From positions 994,501 to 1,058,500 of the forward strand of contig JBANSL010000003.1 of assembly GCA_037127255.1 (NCBI GenBank): a stretch of 64,000 nucleotides of DNA. The letters run 5' to 3'. A program made the position numbers and the translations under genes. Below, one piece after another: positions 22,893 through 34,479 of this stretch. This stretch comes from Persicaria tinctoria (lineage: Eukaryota > Streptophyta > Magnoliopsida > Caryophyllales > Polygonaceae). The notes below the pieces were generated by a model. That model saw only the letters and a list, made by a program, of their open reading frames with translations, did not search any database and was not told where the DNA came from. Position 1 is the first letter of the stretch, and each line of letters starts with the position of its first letter.

Positions 22893-24916
22893 CTATGAAT
22901 CAAGGAAGCAAGCTTTAAGGCCGACAAAGTCGTCAAAATCAGCATCAGCATTAGTTGTATAGATATATCTGGCATTGACATCAACACGTACGAAATCCGC
23001 ACACATAACATGATCTCTGTCTTCCAAATACTTATCTGCCCTTATCCTAAAGGAATCGGAGACAGCATTCGATACTTATCTGCCCTTATCCTAAAGGAAT
23101 CGGAGACAGCGCGAATGCAGTCCTTGACAGTGAACATACAGATGAAAAGATAATCCCCGTTACCCACTAATCGTTCCTCATCAGCAAGGGCCTTCCCGAC
23201 GACAATGGCTGCCCACCCATCTGTGCCTGCCTTAATCACACTAGCTTGCACCATGTCATAGGGCTCCAGCTTGGTTGTTAAGAACAAATGATGCAGGGGT
23301 TGAAGGCAAACAACCTTCCCATTCAAGGTCACAAGGTAGGCGTACGAGCCCGTAGTCTTAGGAAAAACACATTCTTCATCAATATGAATCATTGCATAAC
23401 AATTCCGCACAACGGCAATGATCACATAGAGCTCTTCTGAATTAGGTTCCGATGATGATCTTCCTGCTTTTCCAACGCAACTAGCATTCTCATACTCGAG
23501 AATGTCCCACACGGTTTTGGCTGCCGCTGCACCAAACCCCCTTGTCCATCCATATACTCGATCATGTACCTGCCATTTCTTGTTTTCATACAAGAGATTC
23601 TTCTCGCCAGCTACTGCATAGATGCGGTGGCCCACCACCACGTGAGAGTATATGAAGCCTTGTTCAGTGGGGACAACTGCTGTTGAAACAAGATCACAAC
23701 CAAGAACCTCGTGGGAAAAGATCCAACTCTTATCAGCCCCATATCGTCGCATTTTGGAAGGAGCTGAGTCAAACACGTGTGTAGTTGTTCGCCAATTTCC
23801 TCAACTACTGGCCAGAATTTGGGGCTTAGCAGCCCCATATCGTCGCATTTTGAGGGAAAAAGAGTCATTGTACCATCCTCCTCCTCGTCAACCATCAAGC
23901 GGTAGGTGGCACAGGACGTGCCCTTGAAACATCCTTTCGCCCATAACTGTTTGTAAAGCTTGCAATCTGAGGAAGAATTTTCACTGCCTTCTTGCCTAAT
24001 GAACTCATGTCCACCAGTGATGTATGCATATGAACCAAATTTGAACAAACCCACTGACACAGGCAGTTGCTTGTCAATCAACTTCAGAGTAGCCCTTTTC
24101 GGAAGAGCTAGTACTTGATCATCAGGCCGACGCTCCTCTTTGCTTTGCTTGAGATCCAAGATGCAGACAGCACAACCACTAGAAACTAACAGATACCTCG
24201 GCTCCATGCTTGACCTCAATTCCTCCTGCTATCAAGTAACAACAACATGTTAACATCAAAATCAGATTCATTGGAGAGGAACAAAATTAACTGACAGCAT
24301 TTCAATGTAACAAATGATCACATTGACAGCAATTCACTAGCAAAAGAGGGAAATTTTAGCACCTTAAAAAGAGGTTGTTCCTTGCAGTACAATAGCTCTA
24401 ACATATCCTCAACAACAGAAATATAGTGATGTCCCATTTGTATGTCCATCAGGCCAAGGTGAATTGCTCTGCTGGTAAAGAAACGCATGCTGTGTCGCAA
24501 ATCAAAGATGTCTTGGTCGGAGATGCTGGGTGCTTCTATGTTGGAGCTGCAAGTAGACAAAATAGAATCAAAACAAAAATCTCCTCTCTTTTCATACGCG
24601 GAAACTAAATACACCGCAAATCAAACCCTAATTAGACTCTGATTATAGATTTTTTACCGTAAGGGATTGTTCGGTTGATATGACAACATGGCCCTTGCTC
24701 TTCATTGAACTTGATTTTGGGCTCAAAAGGCTATGAAGCAAATCGATCTGTCTCATCACATTTTGTAAGATATTGGTACGTACCAAGAAAGTAGGCTTTA
24801 TCTTCTTCATTGCTCGCGGATTTCGATTCATCCGTCTCGAAATATCGATCCTCAAATTCGGTAAAGCTATCAATAATATGGGTTATATTTAGGATAGATT
24901 CGACGGTGTCCTGCAT
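22893..24916 (-). pseudogene. Three-exon gene of unknown function, frame broken in exon 3
   Basis: Exon 1 24780-24916 (starts MQDTVESILNITHIID; phase 2), exon 2 24363-24546 (SNIEAPSISDQDIFDLRH...CKEQPLFK), exon 3 from 24228 or 24225. Exon 3 reads MEPRYLLVSSGCAVCILDLK and on to FWPVVEEIG in one frame, then NWRTTTHVFDSAPSKMRRYG and on to AVSDSFRIRADKY in another; a small indel near 23795 separates them. A 44-bp tandem duplication at 23028-23115 then brings an early stop. Reading past it, the original end CADFVRVDVNARYIYTTNAD and on to FLDS stops at 22893. The spread of Trp and VFD-type motifs looks like a kelch/F-box-associated beta-propeller fold, but I do not recognise the family. The long well-composed frames suggest recent loss, or sequence errors. 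It is convergent with the ABCI gene, 370 bases away. Confidence 0.6.
23028..23115 (-). repeat. 44-bp tandem duplication disrupting a C-terminus
   Basis: ATACTTATCTGCCCTTATCC begins at 23028 and again at 23072. Because 44 is not a multiple of three, the second copy shifts the minus-strand frame and removes about 46 C-terminal residues. Confidence 0.92.
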
Positions 24917-24919
24917 GGC

Positions 24920-25870
24920 TAATGGTTGATAACAACAGGATTAGCAGATTATTTGGGTATGTTCTTACTTCCAACTCTAACTCTAAACAACGACCAATAG
25001 GCAAAAGCAACCAGTCTGAACATTCAGATGAAAATAAAAAGACTGGACAACTCCTAATTATATAACTTTCAAAACCAAGCAACTATGCTACACGGACTTT
25101 GTGTTCATTACAGCTCCTAATTATATAACTTTTGAAATTTTGGGGTGGACTGCAACAAAGCCTAACCCGCCTAGGTCCGTCCTTGCACTTAAGTAACTGG
25201 ACCAAGAGTTTGGTGAGGATTTCTTGACGCTATTCAGGCAGGAGGGGACCTAAGAATTTTTAAACCTAGGCGGGTCTCTAGGCGGGAATCCAGGCCTATC
25301 GAGACCCCGCCTAGTCCTGCCTAGCCCGACAATTATTCAATTCTAGTTTTAAGACATGTAATTAGTCAACTTAGGTTTTTTTTTTTATCCCCAAGTCGAG
25401 ATATATTTGCTTTTGAGTCAAACCTATGGTTTTAGATTTTAGGAGATTTAAAGTCGTTAGTCGGACGTGTACTTTTGCATTTATTTACTTTAATGTTAGT
25501 TAAGTACCGTAAATTTAGATTTATGAGTGATATTGTGAATTATTATTAGATTAATTATTAACATGTGTTATATGTTAAAAGATAAAAAAATAATTAAATT
25601 TGTTATAAGTTCGCTTAGACGTCGCCTACAGACATCCACCTAACACCTTTTAGAACATTGGAATCAACACAAACCAACATCACTCGAAAGAAAATTCGTA
25701 TGGCAATGTAATCACAGTAATTTGGAACATTATAAATTATTCTATCCCATAAAATAACATTATAGGAAATCTAATTCCTACGTTTCACCAAACAATGCCT
25801 AAGTTTCCATTAACATACTCCGTAATGTATTATGTTTTTTTTTTTTAAATTCGTTTTATTTATTTTTATT
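24920..25870. other. Intergenic; CCTAGGCGGG-rich repeat relic at 25140-25670
   Basis: Several copies of CCTAGGCGGG/CCCGCCTAG lie between 25165 and 25325, and CACCTAACACCTTTTAGAAC near 25640-25660 looks like the far end of a common plant CGCCTAGG-type MITE. The element cannot be delimited. No gene. Confidence 0.45.
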
Positions 25871-25879
25871 TCAAATGGC

Positions 25880-27130
25880 AAATTGACCCAGTCAACCCTC
25901 CTCCACCGCCTCAAGTGACTGCCTATATACGATCTCAGACCGAAGAGCCTCACTCGCGCTCAAATTGACCCAGTCAACCATCCTCCACCACCTCAACCTC
26001 TCTCGCTTGCTCTCTAATCTCTTCCCTCCTTTTTCTCCCGATTTCTGCTATCTGCACTTTCGAATTTGTTCTCTCTCGACTCTGTTCCTCTCTCGGATCT
26101 CGAAACCCTAATTGTTTTTCTCCCTCAAATTAGCGAAGAAGAAAAGAAGCGAGCGCGAAGCAACCCGATCTCCATCAATCGCTCCTCGACGCTTTCGGCC
26201 GCGATCCGGTTTGGGAATTCGACTCCAGGTAAACGCTCTCTTCTCTCTCGACTCTGTTGTCTCACATCTCGAAACCCTAATTGTTTCTCTCCCTCAAATT
26301 AGTTTTTACGGTCTGAATCTCAAATTGTTTCTTGGATTTCTTAGAATTTTCTTGCGTAATTTTGTAATTTGTTTCCTTATTATGTGTGAGGTTATCTTGT
26401 GAGGTGGAAGTGGCTGATTGAATGTACGAAGAAATCTTGCTTTGAGTAAAGATGTGCTAACCTATGTCAAAACAAGGAGTTTCTTCCTTTCCTTTATATA
26501 TTTTAGTTTAATTTTTATTAGTCTTTTACTAGTTGTTTAGCTTACTGTAGCCTTTTATTGTCCAGGTGGTCAGAAGCCTCTTTCTGTCTTACGAATTTTC
26601 GTTCATTGCAGTATTTTAACTGGATTTCAGCAAACTAAGGTAGTGTGTTTTTCTTGGTTTATGTTGTTCAATCTTTACTTTTGATTGTTTTTATCTTACT
26701 GCTTGTTTTTGTTTTTTTCTGTTGGAGTCTATCTAACCCTTCAAGTAAACCCTGGGTCACCGACCCTGTTTTTTTAACTGACTTTTATGATTCGATATCT
26801 CACCACTTATGTGCATTTGAGAAATGTTGAATATTAGAGATCCCTTGAGCTGTAAGCATGTGATCATTGTCAAATGCGAATTTTCATACCATAAATGCTT
26901 TATGGTGTTCATTCACTTCTTTTTGGCTATTTCAGGAATGTTGAAAAATCAAGATCGAAAGAGCCGTAGATAAAGTACAACTACATTATGAGGTATTAAT
27001 GTTTTTATTTGTTATTTGCCCAACAATCATGGTATCTTACTCACATTTCGATGATCTTCACTTTTATGTTTATTCACAGAATTAGATGAGCAGCCCTTGA
27101 ATGACTTGCTTGAAAGCGGAACTTGAGGTT
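25880..27130 (+). other. Candidate transcribed leader with internal duplications and telo-boxes
   Basis: CT-rich leader-like DNA with two copies of GAAACCCTAATTGTTT (telo-box, about 26100 and 26270) and a donor-like CCAG/GTAAAC at 26227-26230. AATTGACCCAGTCAACC occurs at 25881 and 25963; CTCTCTCGACTCTGTT occurs at about 26071 and 26243. Short exon-like pieces bounded by AG and GT follow at 26936-26994 and 27080-27126, but joined they do not give a long frame. This may be the 5' end of a gene or a non-coding transcript. Confidence 0.35.
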
Positions 27131-27236
27131 ATCATTTCTTTTCTCCTTTTAGCATGCTTGTTTTTAGTGCTCTGTTGATTCTGTTCAATTGAATTGTGCT
27201 CTGTTTAGGAGTAGAACCACTAATGTTAAAATCTAA

Positions 27237-27956
27237 GGGCTCGTTTGGTATCCATATACGTATATCAGATATGAGTATGAGATATCGATATCAGGGATAT
27301 GGGTATCAATATGATATCTGATATCCCTGTTTGGTATTAGAGATATGGGTATCAACCTAAACCTAAACCTAATTCCCCTTTCTCCATCCCCGCTCCCCAA
27401 GCCATAGCACACAAAGTTAATCTCAGTCCCTGAGAAACCAGCCACACCCGACCCAGAAGCGACCACAAGGAGTAAAAGACACCGAAAGGAGGCCAGAACC
27501 CAAAATCCTCACCAAACCGTCGAAAAAATTCAACCCCGAAAGCTCCTCACCCTAGATTTGAAGTGCAGCAAAGTAAACCAAGAAGGACCCATAAATTTCA
27601 ACCCCAAAGCATTACGAAACCTAACTGTCGCCGGCAACCGGATCTGGATAGGTGACCCACCGAACTTCACCGGAAACCAAGCCAAGTCAGGAAAGGAGGA
27701 ACGCACAGACCATTGGCATCGAGGTTGAAGATCCCCCATGGACTGAGAAGAAGAGGGAGGAGAAGCAAACTGTTATAAACCCATATCCCAATTTTTTTGG
27801 GTATATGGAAGTGGTAATATTTACAAAGGAATTGGGATATGGGGATATGGGGTATATCAATTTGATATCCATATACCCACCTACCAAACAAGGATATGGA
27901 TATGGGTGATATCCATACCCATATCCCATATCTTGATATGGATACCAAACAAGGGC
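27237..27956. mobile_element. Tourist-like element (720 bp) with a GC-rich captured insert
   Basis: Left end GGGCTCGTTTGGTATCCATA; right end TATGGATACCAAACAAGGGC; TAA flanks both sides (27234-27236, 27957-27959). The arms are filled with GATATGGGTAT-type words. The interior at about 27350-27780 is much more GC-rich and, on the minus strand, codes without stops for stretches such as MGDLQPRCQWSVRSSFPDLA. I take it as a piece of host gene carried inside the element; I do not recognise the source. Confidence 0.75.
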
Positions 27957-28339
27957 TAAGCTATCTTCAGCCTTGTCTGGGAAAGAGGTCTTTGATTGTT
28001 TGAAAATGTTGTTTTTATTTCCGATAATAATGGCTAAAGTAAATCAGATTCCATGGATTCATGCTATGAAGTGTGAACAATGGTCAGTTTGTTAAATATG
28101 TTTTTTTAGTCCTTGTGCATTCTTCTCCTTGTGTGCAGTCCTCCAATTTGAATGATACGAGTAAAACCTTTAAAAAAAATTGAATTTTGATTAATGTGAA
28201 CCTTTAAGGTAACTTTATGTTGTGTGTAAAGATGCTCCTTATGCCTATCTTCTCCTTTTTACTGTTGTATTTCTAATGCAATGAACCTTCTGGTGTAAAT
28301 TTGCATTGTTTGTGCTTAATGCTAATTTTATTCTGTACA

Positions 28340-29670
28340 TATTATCAACAAGGAACCTTGGCTATGTCTACAACTGACAAAGCTCTTCAAGCTCCTGCAT
28401 ATCGTATCAATCTGATGTTTACTACCTATTATTATCTGGCACTCTTGAAGTTTTCTAGTTTTATGGGTTGCTGATCATATGGTATCTATATAATTTTCAT
28501 CTAGCACTATAAACCTTGTGTAAATTACTCAAATAGTTCTTTTCATGTGCTGCTTATTTTGATATGTGCATTTGCTGTTTGGAAGTTTAATGTGAGGTCT
28601 GTTGATGTACAAGAAGTTGCAATGTGCTACCCAATTTGCTCTGGAATCCGCAAACAATGGATGTTATTTTAAATGTTGATGTTTTCCTTGTTATAAAGCT
28701 TTCCTTTCTGAAAAGTAGCTATATTGATGGAACTCCAATTGCATCTTTCGACAGGAGATCTTCAAGGAAGAAATGCAATGTTTCCAGTTATCTTTCTCTA
28801 TGTTTCCTGGTTAGTTTGCAGCATTATGGTGTTGTTTATGTCTAGTAATTTTTCTATTCTATCACTCTTTACATGCATAATGATTTGGCACCCTATTCAG
28901 TGGAAATGCCTTAATGTTCTCGATAATATTTATGAATGGAGTCAATTCAACAAGTTGGTGTGAAGCAAAAGTTATTGTATCCTCTGAACTGATTAGCTCT
29001 TCTTTAGTTCCCACAATTGATCCTATTAATCCATTTGATGCTGCACTACCTTTTGTTGTGAAAACAGTGTCTTTGTTCCACTAGGTGTTGGAAAGGAGTT
29101 TGATTTCCAAGGATAGACGTCGGAAATGGGAAAAGGATTTTTATGGATTTGTTTGGTAAGTTCACTTCCAAATTTGGTGAGTTTTTATCAGTTTCTGTGT
29201 TCCTCATTATTTTGATTAGACCACGATTACTTGGAATTTATGTAGAACTTGACAAATTGCGATAATGTTTTGCTTCTTCAACTGTTTCCTATGTCCACGA
29301 CCATTGAAAAATGCATAATATGCTTCTTGTGCTGATGTTTGAGCTTGGTGATTACCAGAAAAAAAAACCTAACAAATACTGTCAATTTTTTAGTGTGCAC
29401 CTATGGGTTTGGTTTCCTGATTTCTTTGGAATCCATTAAGTTGAAGACTAAGCACTAGGCAACTTAGAATTCAAACTCTTCTTTCTTTTTCCAATTCAAG
29501 TATCATCTACATTGATAAAATTTCCTTATATAATAATAGAAAAACCTGTTGATTTCCATGGCAGTAAATATGCGATACGTGGAAGAAGATTGTGAAGACG
29601 TATTTTTTCTCGCTTTTAAGTCATCTCCTGATGCAATTAGGATTTTGTTTTCTTCCTTCTCTCAGGTTTG
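28340..29670 (+). other. Candidate exons of an unidentified gene
   Basis: Exon-like blocks: 28362 onward (MSTTDKALQAPAYRINL), about 28755 (AG/EIFKEEMQCFQ), about 29085-29157 (LERSLISKDRRRKWEKDFYG before GTAAGT) and about 29566-29665 (NMRYVEEDCEDVFFLAFKSS up to RILFSSFSQ before GTTTGC). Individual blocks look coding in composition, but I could not join them in one frame with certainty and do not recognise the family. A degraded gene is possible. Confidence 0.35.
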
Positions 29671-30194
29671 CTAATAGCAACCTTGACTGACCTCAGGTCC
29701 ACAACTTCATTCTTTACATTTTCTTTGCATTTCTGATTGTTGTTTTACAGACTCCCTCCTTTTCAGTTTGACATTCATGTGCAATCTTTCGAGAACCATC
29801 TTTTGAAATTCACGAGGAAACACTTCAATTGAGGATCTTTACATTGTGTTTCATCCTTTGGAAGTACAACATCTTACAATAAAATATTTTTGAGTTTTCA
29901 AATGGGAATTAAGAATGATTTTAGCTTTTGGGTATAACTAATCTTTTCCCAAGTTTGGTAAGGGCTAATTAATCTTTTTCCAAGTTTGGTAAGAAAAGAA
30001 AAAAGGAAAAATCTTACCCCGAACGGTAATTTATTACCAAAAATACAACAGCTGGCATAGTCCAATATAATACTGACAGCTGTCATAAAAGCTGGGATCG
30101 GGATGCTGACTGGACCCAACCCAGCTTTACCTCACCGCCTCAATTTTTCCGACGCCTAAATGTTTCCAAAAATAAACCGCCTCAAGTGGCTAAT

Positions 30195-30549
30195 AGATCT
30201 TCATCAACACCTTGCGGCCTACTCCAGTTCTCCCAAGACTCCCCTCCAGGTAACACGATTCCTTCTCTCTGTTCTTAGTTTCGATTTTCCTCTGTTTCTA
30301 GCTTCCATCCGAAACCCTAATTTTCGTCTCTCTCTCCTGCGGTGTTTCCTCGATTTCTCATAGATATCTTCATCCGCCTTTTCGGCCTTCTGCAGTTCTC
30401 CAAGACTCTCCTCCAGGTCCAGGTAACACGCTTCCTTCTCTCTCTGTTCTTGTTTCGATTTTCCCCTCTGTTTCTCTCTTTCATCCGAAACCCTAATTTT
30501 TGTTTCTCTCTCCTGCAACGTTTCCTCGATTTCTCATAGATATCTTCAC
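30195..30549 (+). repeat. Tandemly duplicated leader segment with telo-boxes
   Basis: Two head-to-tail copies of about 170-180 bases (30195-30361, 30362-30549). Each has CGGCCT, CTCCAGGTAACACG, CCGAAACCCTAATTTT and ends TTTCTCATAGATATCTTCA. CCAG/GTAACA looks like a donor in each copy, so the 5' exon and its intron start may both be doubled. Confidence 0.85.
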
Positions 30550-30586
30550 TTCCGATGATCTATATAGTGTGTCGTTTCTCTCTCAG

Positions 30587-30681
30587 ATGTTGTTCAAGGT
30601 GTGGAACGCGTGGTTGAAAACTTAAGCTCTGATCGTTCAGCACCATCAAATTTCAAGTACCGAATTTCACTGGAGAAGCAG
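30587..30681 (+). CDS. Exon of an unidentified gene (DVVQGVERVVENL...)
   Basis: Bounded by CTCTCAG and GTCAAT; phase 1 in, phase 0 out. It codes for DVVQGVERVVENLSSDRSAP followed by SNFKYRISLEKQ (the first codon is split). The exon at 31177-31254 continues it in frame. The amphipathic composition suggests a helical protein. Family not recognised. Confidence 0.55.
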
Positions 30682-31176
30682 GTCAATATGTTGGATTATT
30701 TATGTTTTATAGTTTTCACTTTGTGATCCAATATCTTTGGTTCTCCTTCCCCTGGTCTTGTATTTCTGTACCTTGTACTAAATGCCATTTCTAGCTGAAG
30801 TTTCATCATGTCCTATCGATTTAGGTGTGCATCATTTTTTGGTGTTTAAAATTTCTTGACATCATAATTTCACACTCTGATTGTGATCCTGTTATCTGAC
30901 CTTCAAGTTAAATGTTTAAAGAAATACCAAGTTTGATTCTAGTTACTACTTGGCATAAGTTACTTAAGGTGTGTACATTCGGACATCCCTCTGTTTTTGA
31001 GTCCATGGACTGTATTCAGTAGACACTCTAAAGATCATATTCACTGAAAACCATGTTTGTTCGTGGACTATTGGTTATCACAATATCATTGCGCTGAAAC
31101 TATTTTTGGTGTTAAAAAATCATATTCATGTGTCACTTATCTTGCCTTTTCATTTTCTTATTTGTCATCCTTGCAG

Positions 31177-31254
31177 TTAACCTTAACTATGTTGCATATG
31201 CTTGGCCTCTGTTCAGACTGTATTGATGAACCTTTGAAGGAATTTCTCGTCAAA
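31177..31254 (+). CDS. Exon of the same unidentified gene (LTLTMLHMLGLC...)
   Basis: Acceptor CTTGCAG, donor GTAAGT, exactly 26 codons: LTLTMLHMLGLCSDCIDEPL and KEFLVK. Phase 0 on both sides fits the preceding exon. The helical continuation supports a real protein. Function unknown. Confidence 0.55.
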
Positions 31255-32043
31255 GTAAGTAGTTTACTCCCTTTGAGTTTGTTGCTGTTGAAGTCTCTAT
31301 TTTCCTTATCCAGTTAAAAACCTCAGCATGTGTTTCAAAATGGTAATAGCTAACTGCAGGAAATATAGCATTAGGAATAGTTTCTGCACGATGGCTAAAC
31401 ACAACCACCTTCTCCGACCTCAAGGTAAGAAGCTTTCCCCTCTTGTTAAATAGATATGACTGATTAAGAAATCCTACTTCAAGTTGTAATCTTACTGCAG
31501 TGTTTTCTTGTTTTGTGGGAAGGTCGATCACACAGGAAGCCAAATACGTTAATCTTTTAAATCTCAAATTATTTTTCTGGTTCGACTGTCTTGCTAACCG
31601 AAGGAGAACAATGGTACTCAACACTCCCTCCAAATTCTCGATTTTTTTAGTGTTATGCTGATTATAGTTTCAATAATCAGAGAAGTGGTTTCTCAAATGG
31701 TTTCATTGTGGCATCAGATGGTCTTCTAAAATTTTATTCTTAGTCAATTTATGCTGATTATAGTTTCAAATAAGTTTTTAGTGTTATGCTGCTGTAGAGA
31801 TTCTTATGAGTAACTGAGACTCTTTTACTGGCAGAATTACATGGGAGTAGTTTTATCTCAAATCAGGATTTTTAAGCAAATGAAGTTACTGCTGTCAGGG
31901 TGTGAGTAACCTTACTCAAAGTTCATAAAGTTGATTACCTGGTATATTTATCTCCTAAATTATACTGCGTAGTATCTTTGAAACTCTTAGTTTGCTTTTT
32001 TAGCCTGATGTGTAACAGTGTAAGTCGATTTTCCTTGATGCAG

Positions 32044-32127
32044 AATATTGTAGTCGACTATCAAGCATGGTTTAAATCAGTTGCGATTATGAAGATGAGA
32101 AGAGGCGCTGAGTTGAAGGACCTTGAG
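32044..32127 (+). CDS. Exon of the same unidentified gene (NIVVDYQAWFKSV...)
   Basis: Acceptor TTGATGCAG, donor GTAAAT, exactly 28 codons, phase 0: NIVVDYQAWFKSVAIMKMRR and GAELKDLE. It is the last exon-like block seen before the tandem array starts at about 32.49 kb; no continuation was found on the far side. Another small exon may lie near 31835-31900 but its frame does not join cleanly. The gene may be truncated by the array or carry the array in an intron. Confidence 0.5.
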
Positions 32128-32745
32128 GTAAATATCACTTGCCCTCCCATGATTTTAAATTGTAGCATGAATATTGGCATGATATATAGTATGTGCATTG
32201 GTTCTCTTGATTAGCTATTATTGGCATAATGTTCTTTTTTTTTTATTTACTACTAGCGATTCATTGACTAGAGTTTATCCTATTCCTCTGTGTTTGTTTT
32301 GTATATTACCATCATATTTTTTTTATTAGTTTCATTTATTCAATAATTTTGCAAACCTATAATGATAGGTTCTGTTCATATCTAACATTCTCTTTCATGC
32401 CCACCTACCCTTTCTTTTTTGGAATGAAAAGAATAAGAGATTTTCATATTCTATTCATATATTTCACTTCTATTATATCTTGAAATGCGAAATGTCCCGT
32501 TCATAAAACAAAAAGGTTCAAATGTCTCGAAAATGAAAAAGAGTGGGTTTTCATTGTCCCGAAAAGATGAATGTCCCTGTCCCTTAAGCAGAATGTCCCG
32601 TTCATAAAACAAAAAGGTTCAAATGCCTCGAAAATGAAAAAGAGTGGGTTTTCATTGTCCCGAAAAGATGAATGTCCCTGCCCCTTAAGCAGAATGTCCC
32701 GTCCAGGAAACAAAAAGTTTCAAATGCCTCGAAAATGAAAACAGA

Positions 32746-33920
32746 GTGGGTTTTCATTGTCCCGAAAAGCGGATTGTCCTTGTCCCTAAAGTAGAATGTC
32801 CCGTTCAGGATATAAAAAATTTCAAATGCCTCGAAAATGGAAACAGAGTGGGTTTTCATTGTCCCGAAAAGCGAAATGTCTCTGTCCCTAAAGCAGAATG
32901 TCCCGTTCATAAAACAAAAAGGTTAAAATGCCTCGAAAATGAAAAAGAGTGGGTTTTCATTGTCCCGAAAAAGCAGAATGTCCCTGTCCCTAAAGCAGAA
33001 TGTCCCGTTTAGAAAAATAAAACGTTTCAAATGCCTCGAAAATGAAAACATAGTGGGTTTTCATTGTCCTGAAAAACCGAATGTCCCTGTCACTAAAGCA
33101 TAATGTCCCGTTCAGGAAACATAAAGTTTCAAATGCCTCGAAAATGAAAAATGAGTGGGTTTTCATTGTCTCGAAAAGCGGAATGTACCTTTCCCTAAAA
33201 GAGAATGTCCCGTTCATAGAACAGAAAGGTTCAAATGCCTCGAAAATGAAAAATGAGTGGGTTTTCATTGTCTCGAAAAGCGGAATGTACCTTTCCCTAA
33301 AAGAGAATGTCCCGTTCATAAAACAGAAAGGTTCAAATGCCTCGAAAATGAGAAAGAGTGGGTTTTAATTGCCCCGAATAGCAGAATGTCCCTGTCCCTA
33401 ATGCAGATTGTCCCGATCAAGAAATGAAAAGTTTCAAATATAACAGAGTGGGTTTTCATTGCCCCGAAAAGCGGAATGTCCCTGTCCCTAAAAGAGAATG
33501 TCCCGTTCATAAAACAGAAAGATTCAAATGCCTCGAAAATGAAAAAGAGTGGGTTTTTATTGTCCCGAATAGCAGAATGTCCTCGTCCCTAATGCAGAAT
33601 GTCTCGTTCAGGAAATAAAAAGTTTAAAATGCCTCGAAAATGATAACAGAGTGGGTTTTCATTGCTTTGAAAAGCGGAATGTCCTTGCCTATAAAGAAGA
33701 ATGTCCGGTTCAGAAAATAAAAAGTTTCAAATGCCTCGAAAATGAAAAAAGAGTGGGTTTTCATTGTCTCAAAAAGCGGAATGTCTCTGTCCCTAAAGCA
33801 GAATGTCCCGTTCATAAAACAAAAAGGTTAAAATGCCTCGAAAATGAAAAAGAGTGGGTTTTCATTGTCCCGAAAAAGCAGAATGTCCCTGTCCCTAAAG
33901 CAGAATGTCCCGTTTAGAAA
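32746..33920. repeat. Higher-order repeat, 905-bp period
   Basis: The variant run ending GAAAAAGCAGAATGTCCCTG then CGTTTAGAAAAATAAAACG occurs at about 32746-33025 and at 33651-33930, an offset of 905 bases. Confidence 0.8.
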
Positions 33921-34479
33921 AATAAAACGTTTCAAATGCCTCGAAAATGAAAACAGAGTTTCCCTGTCCCAAAAGCAGAATGTCCCGTCCAGGAAACAAA
34001 AAGTTTCAAATGTCTCGAAAATGAAAAAGAGTGGATTTTCAATGTCCCGAATAGTAGAAAGTCCATGTCCCTAATGCAGAATTTCCCGTTCAGAAACAAA
34101 AAGTTTCAAATGCCTCGAAAAATGAAAACATAGTGGGTTTTCATTGTTCCGAAAAGCGAAATGTCTCTATCCCTAAAAGAGAATGTCCTGTTCATAAAAC
34201 AGAAAGGTTCAAATGCCTCGAAAATGAAAAAGAGTGGGTTTTCATTGTCCCGAAAAGCAGAATGTCCATGTCCCTAATGCAGAATGCCCCATTTAGAAAA
34301 TAAAAAGTTTCAAATGCCTCGAAAATGAAAAACGAGTGGGTTTTCATTGTCCCGAAAAGCGGAATGTCCCTGTCCCTAAAGTAGAATGTCCCGTTCAGGA
34401 AATAAAACGTTGCCTCGAAAATGAAAAAGAGTGGGTTTTCATTGTCCCGAAAAAGCAGAATGTCCGGTTCGGGAAGTTT

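Noticed and set aside
31250..31633. 127-codon minus-strand frame
   Set aside because: It overlaps plus-strand exon and intron signals with good splice sites; no domain is recognised and it is probably a chance frame.
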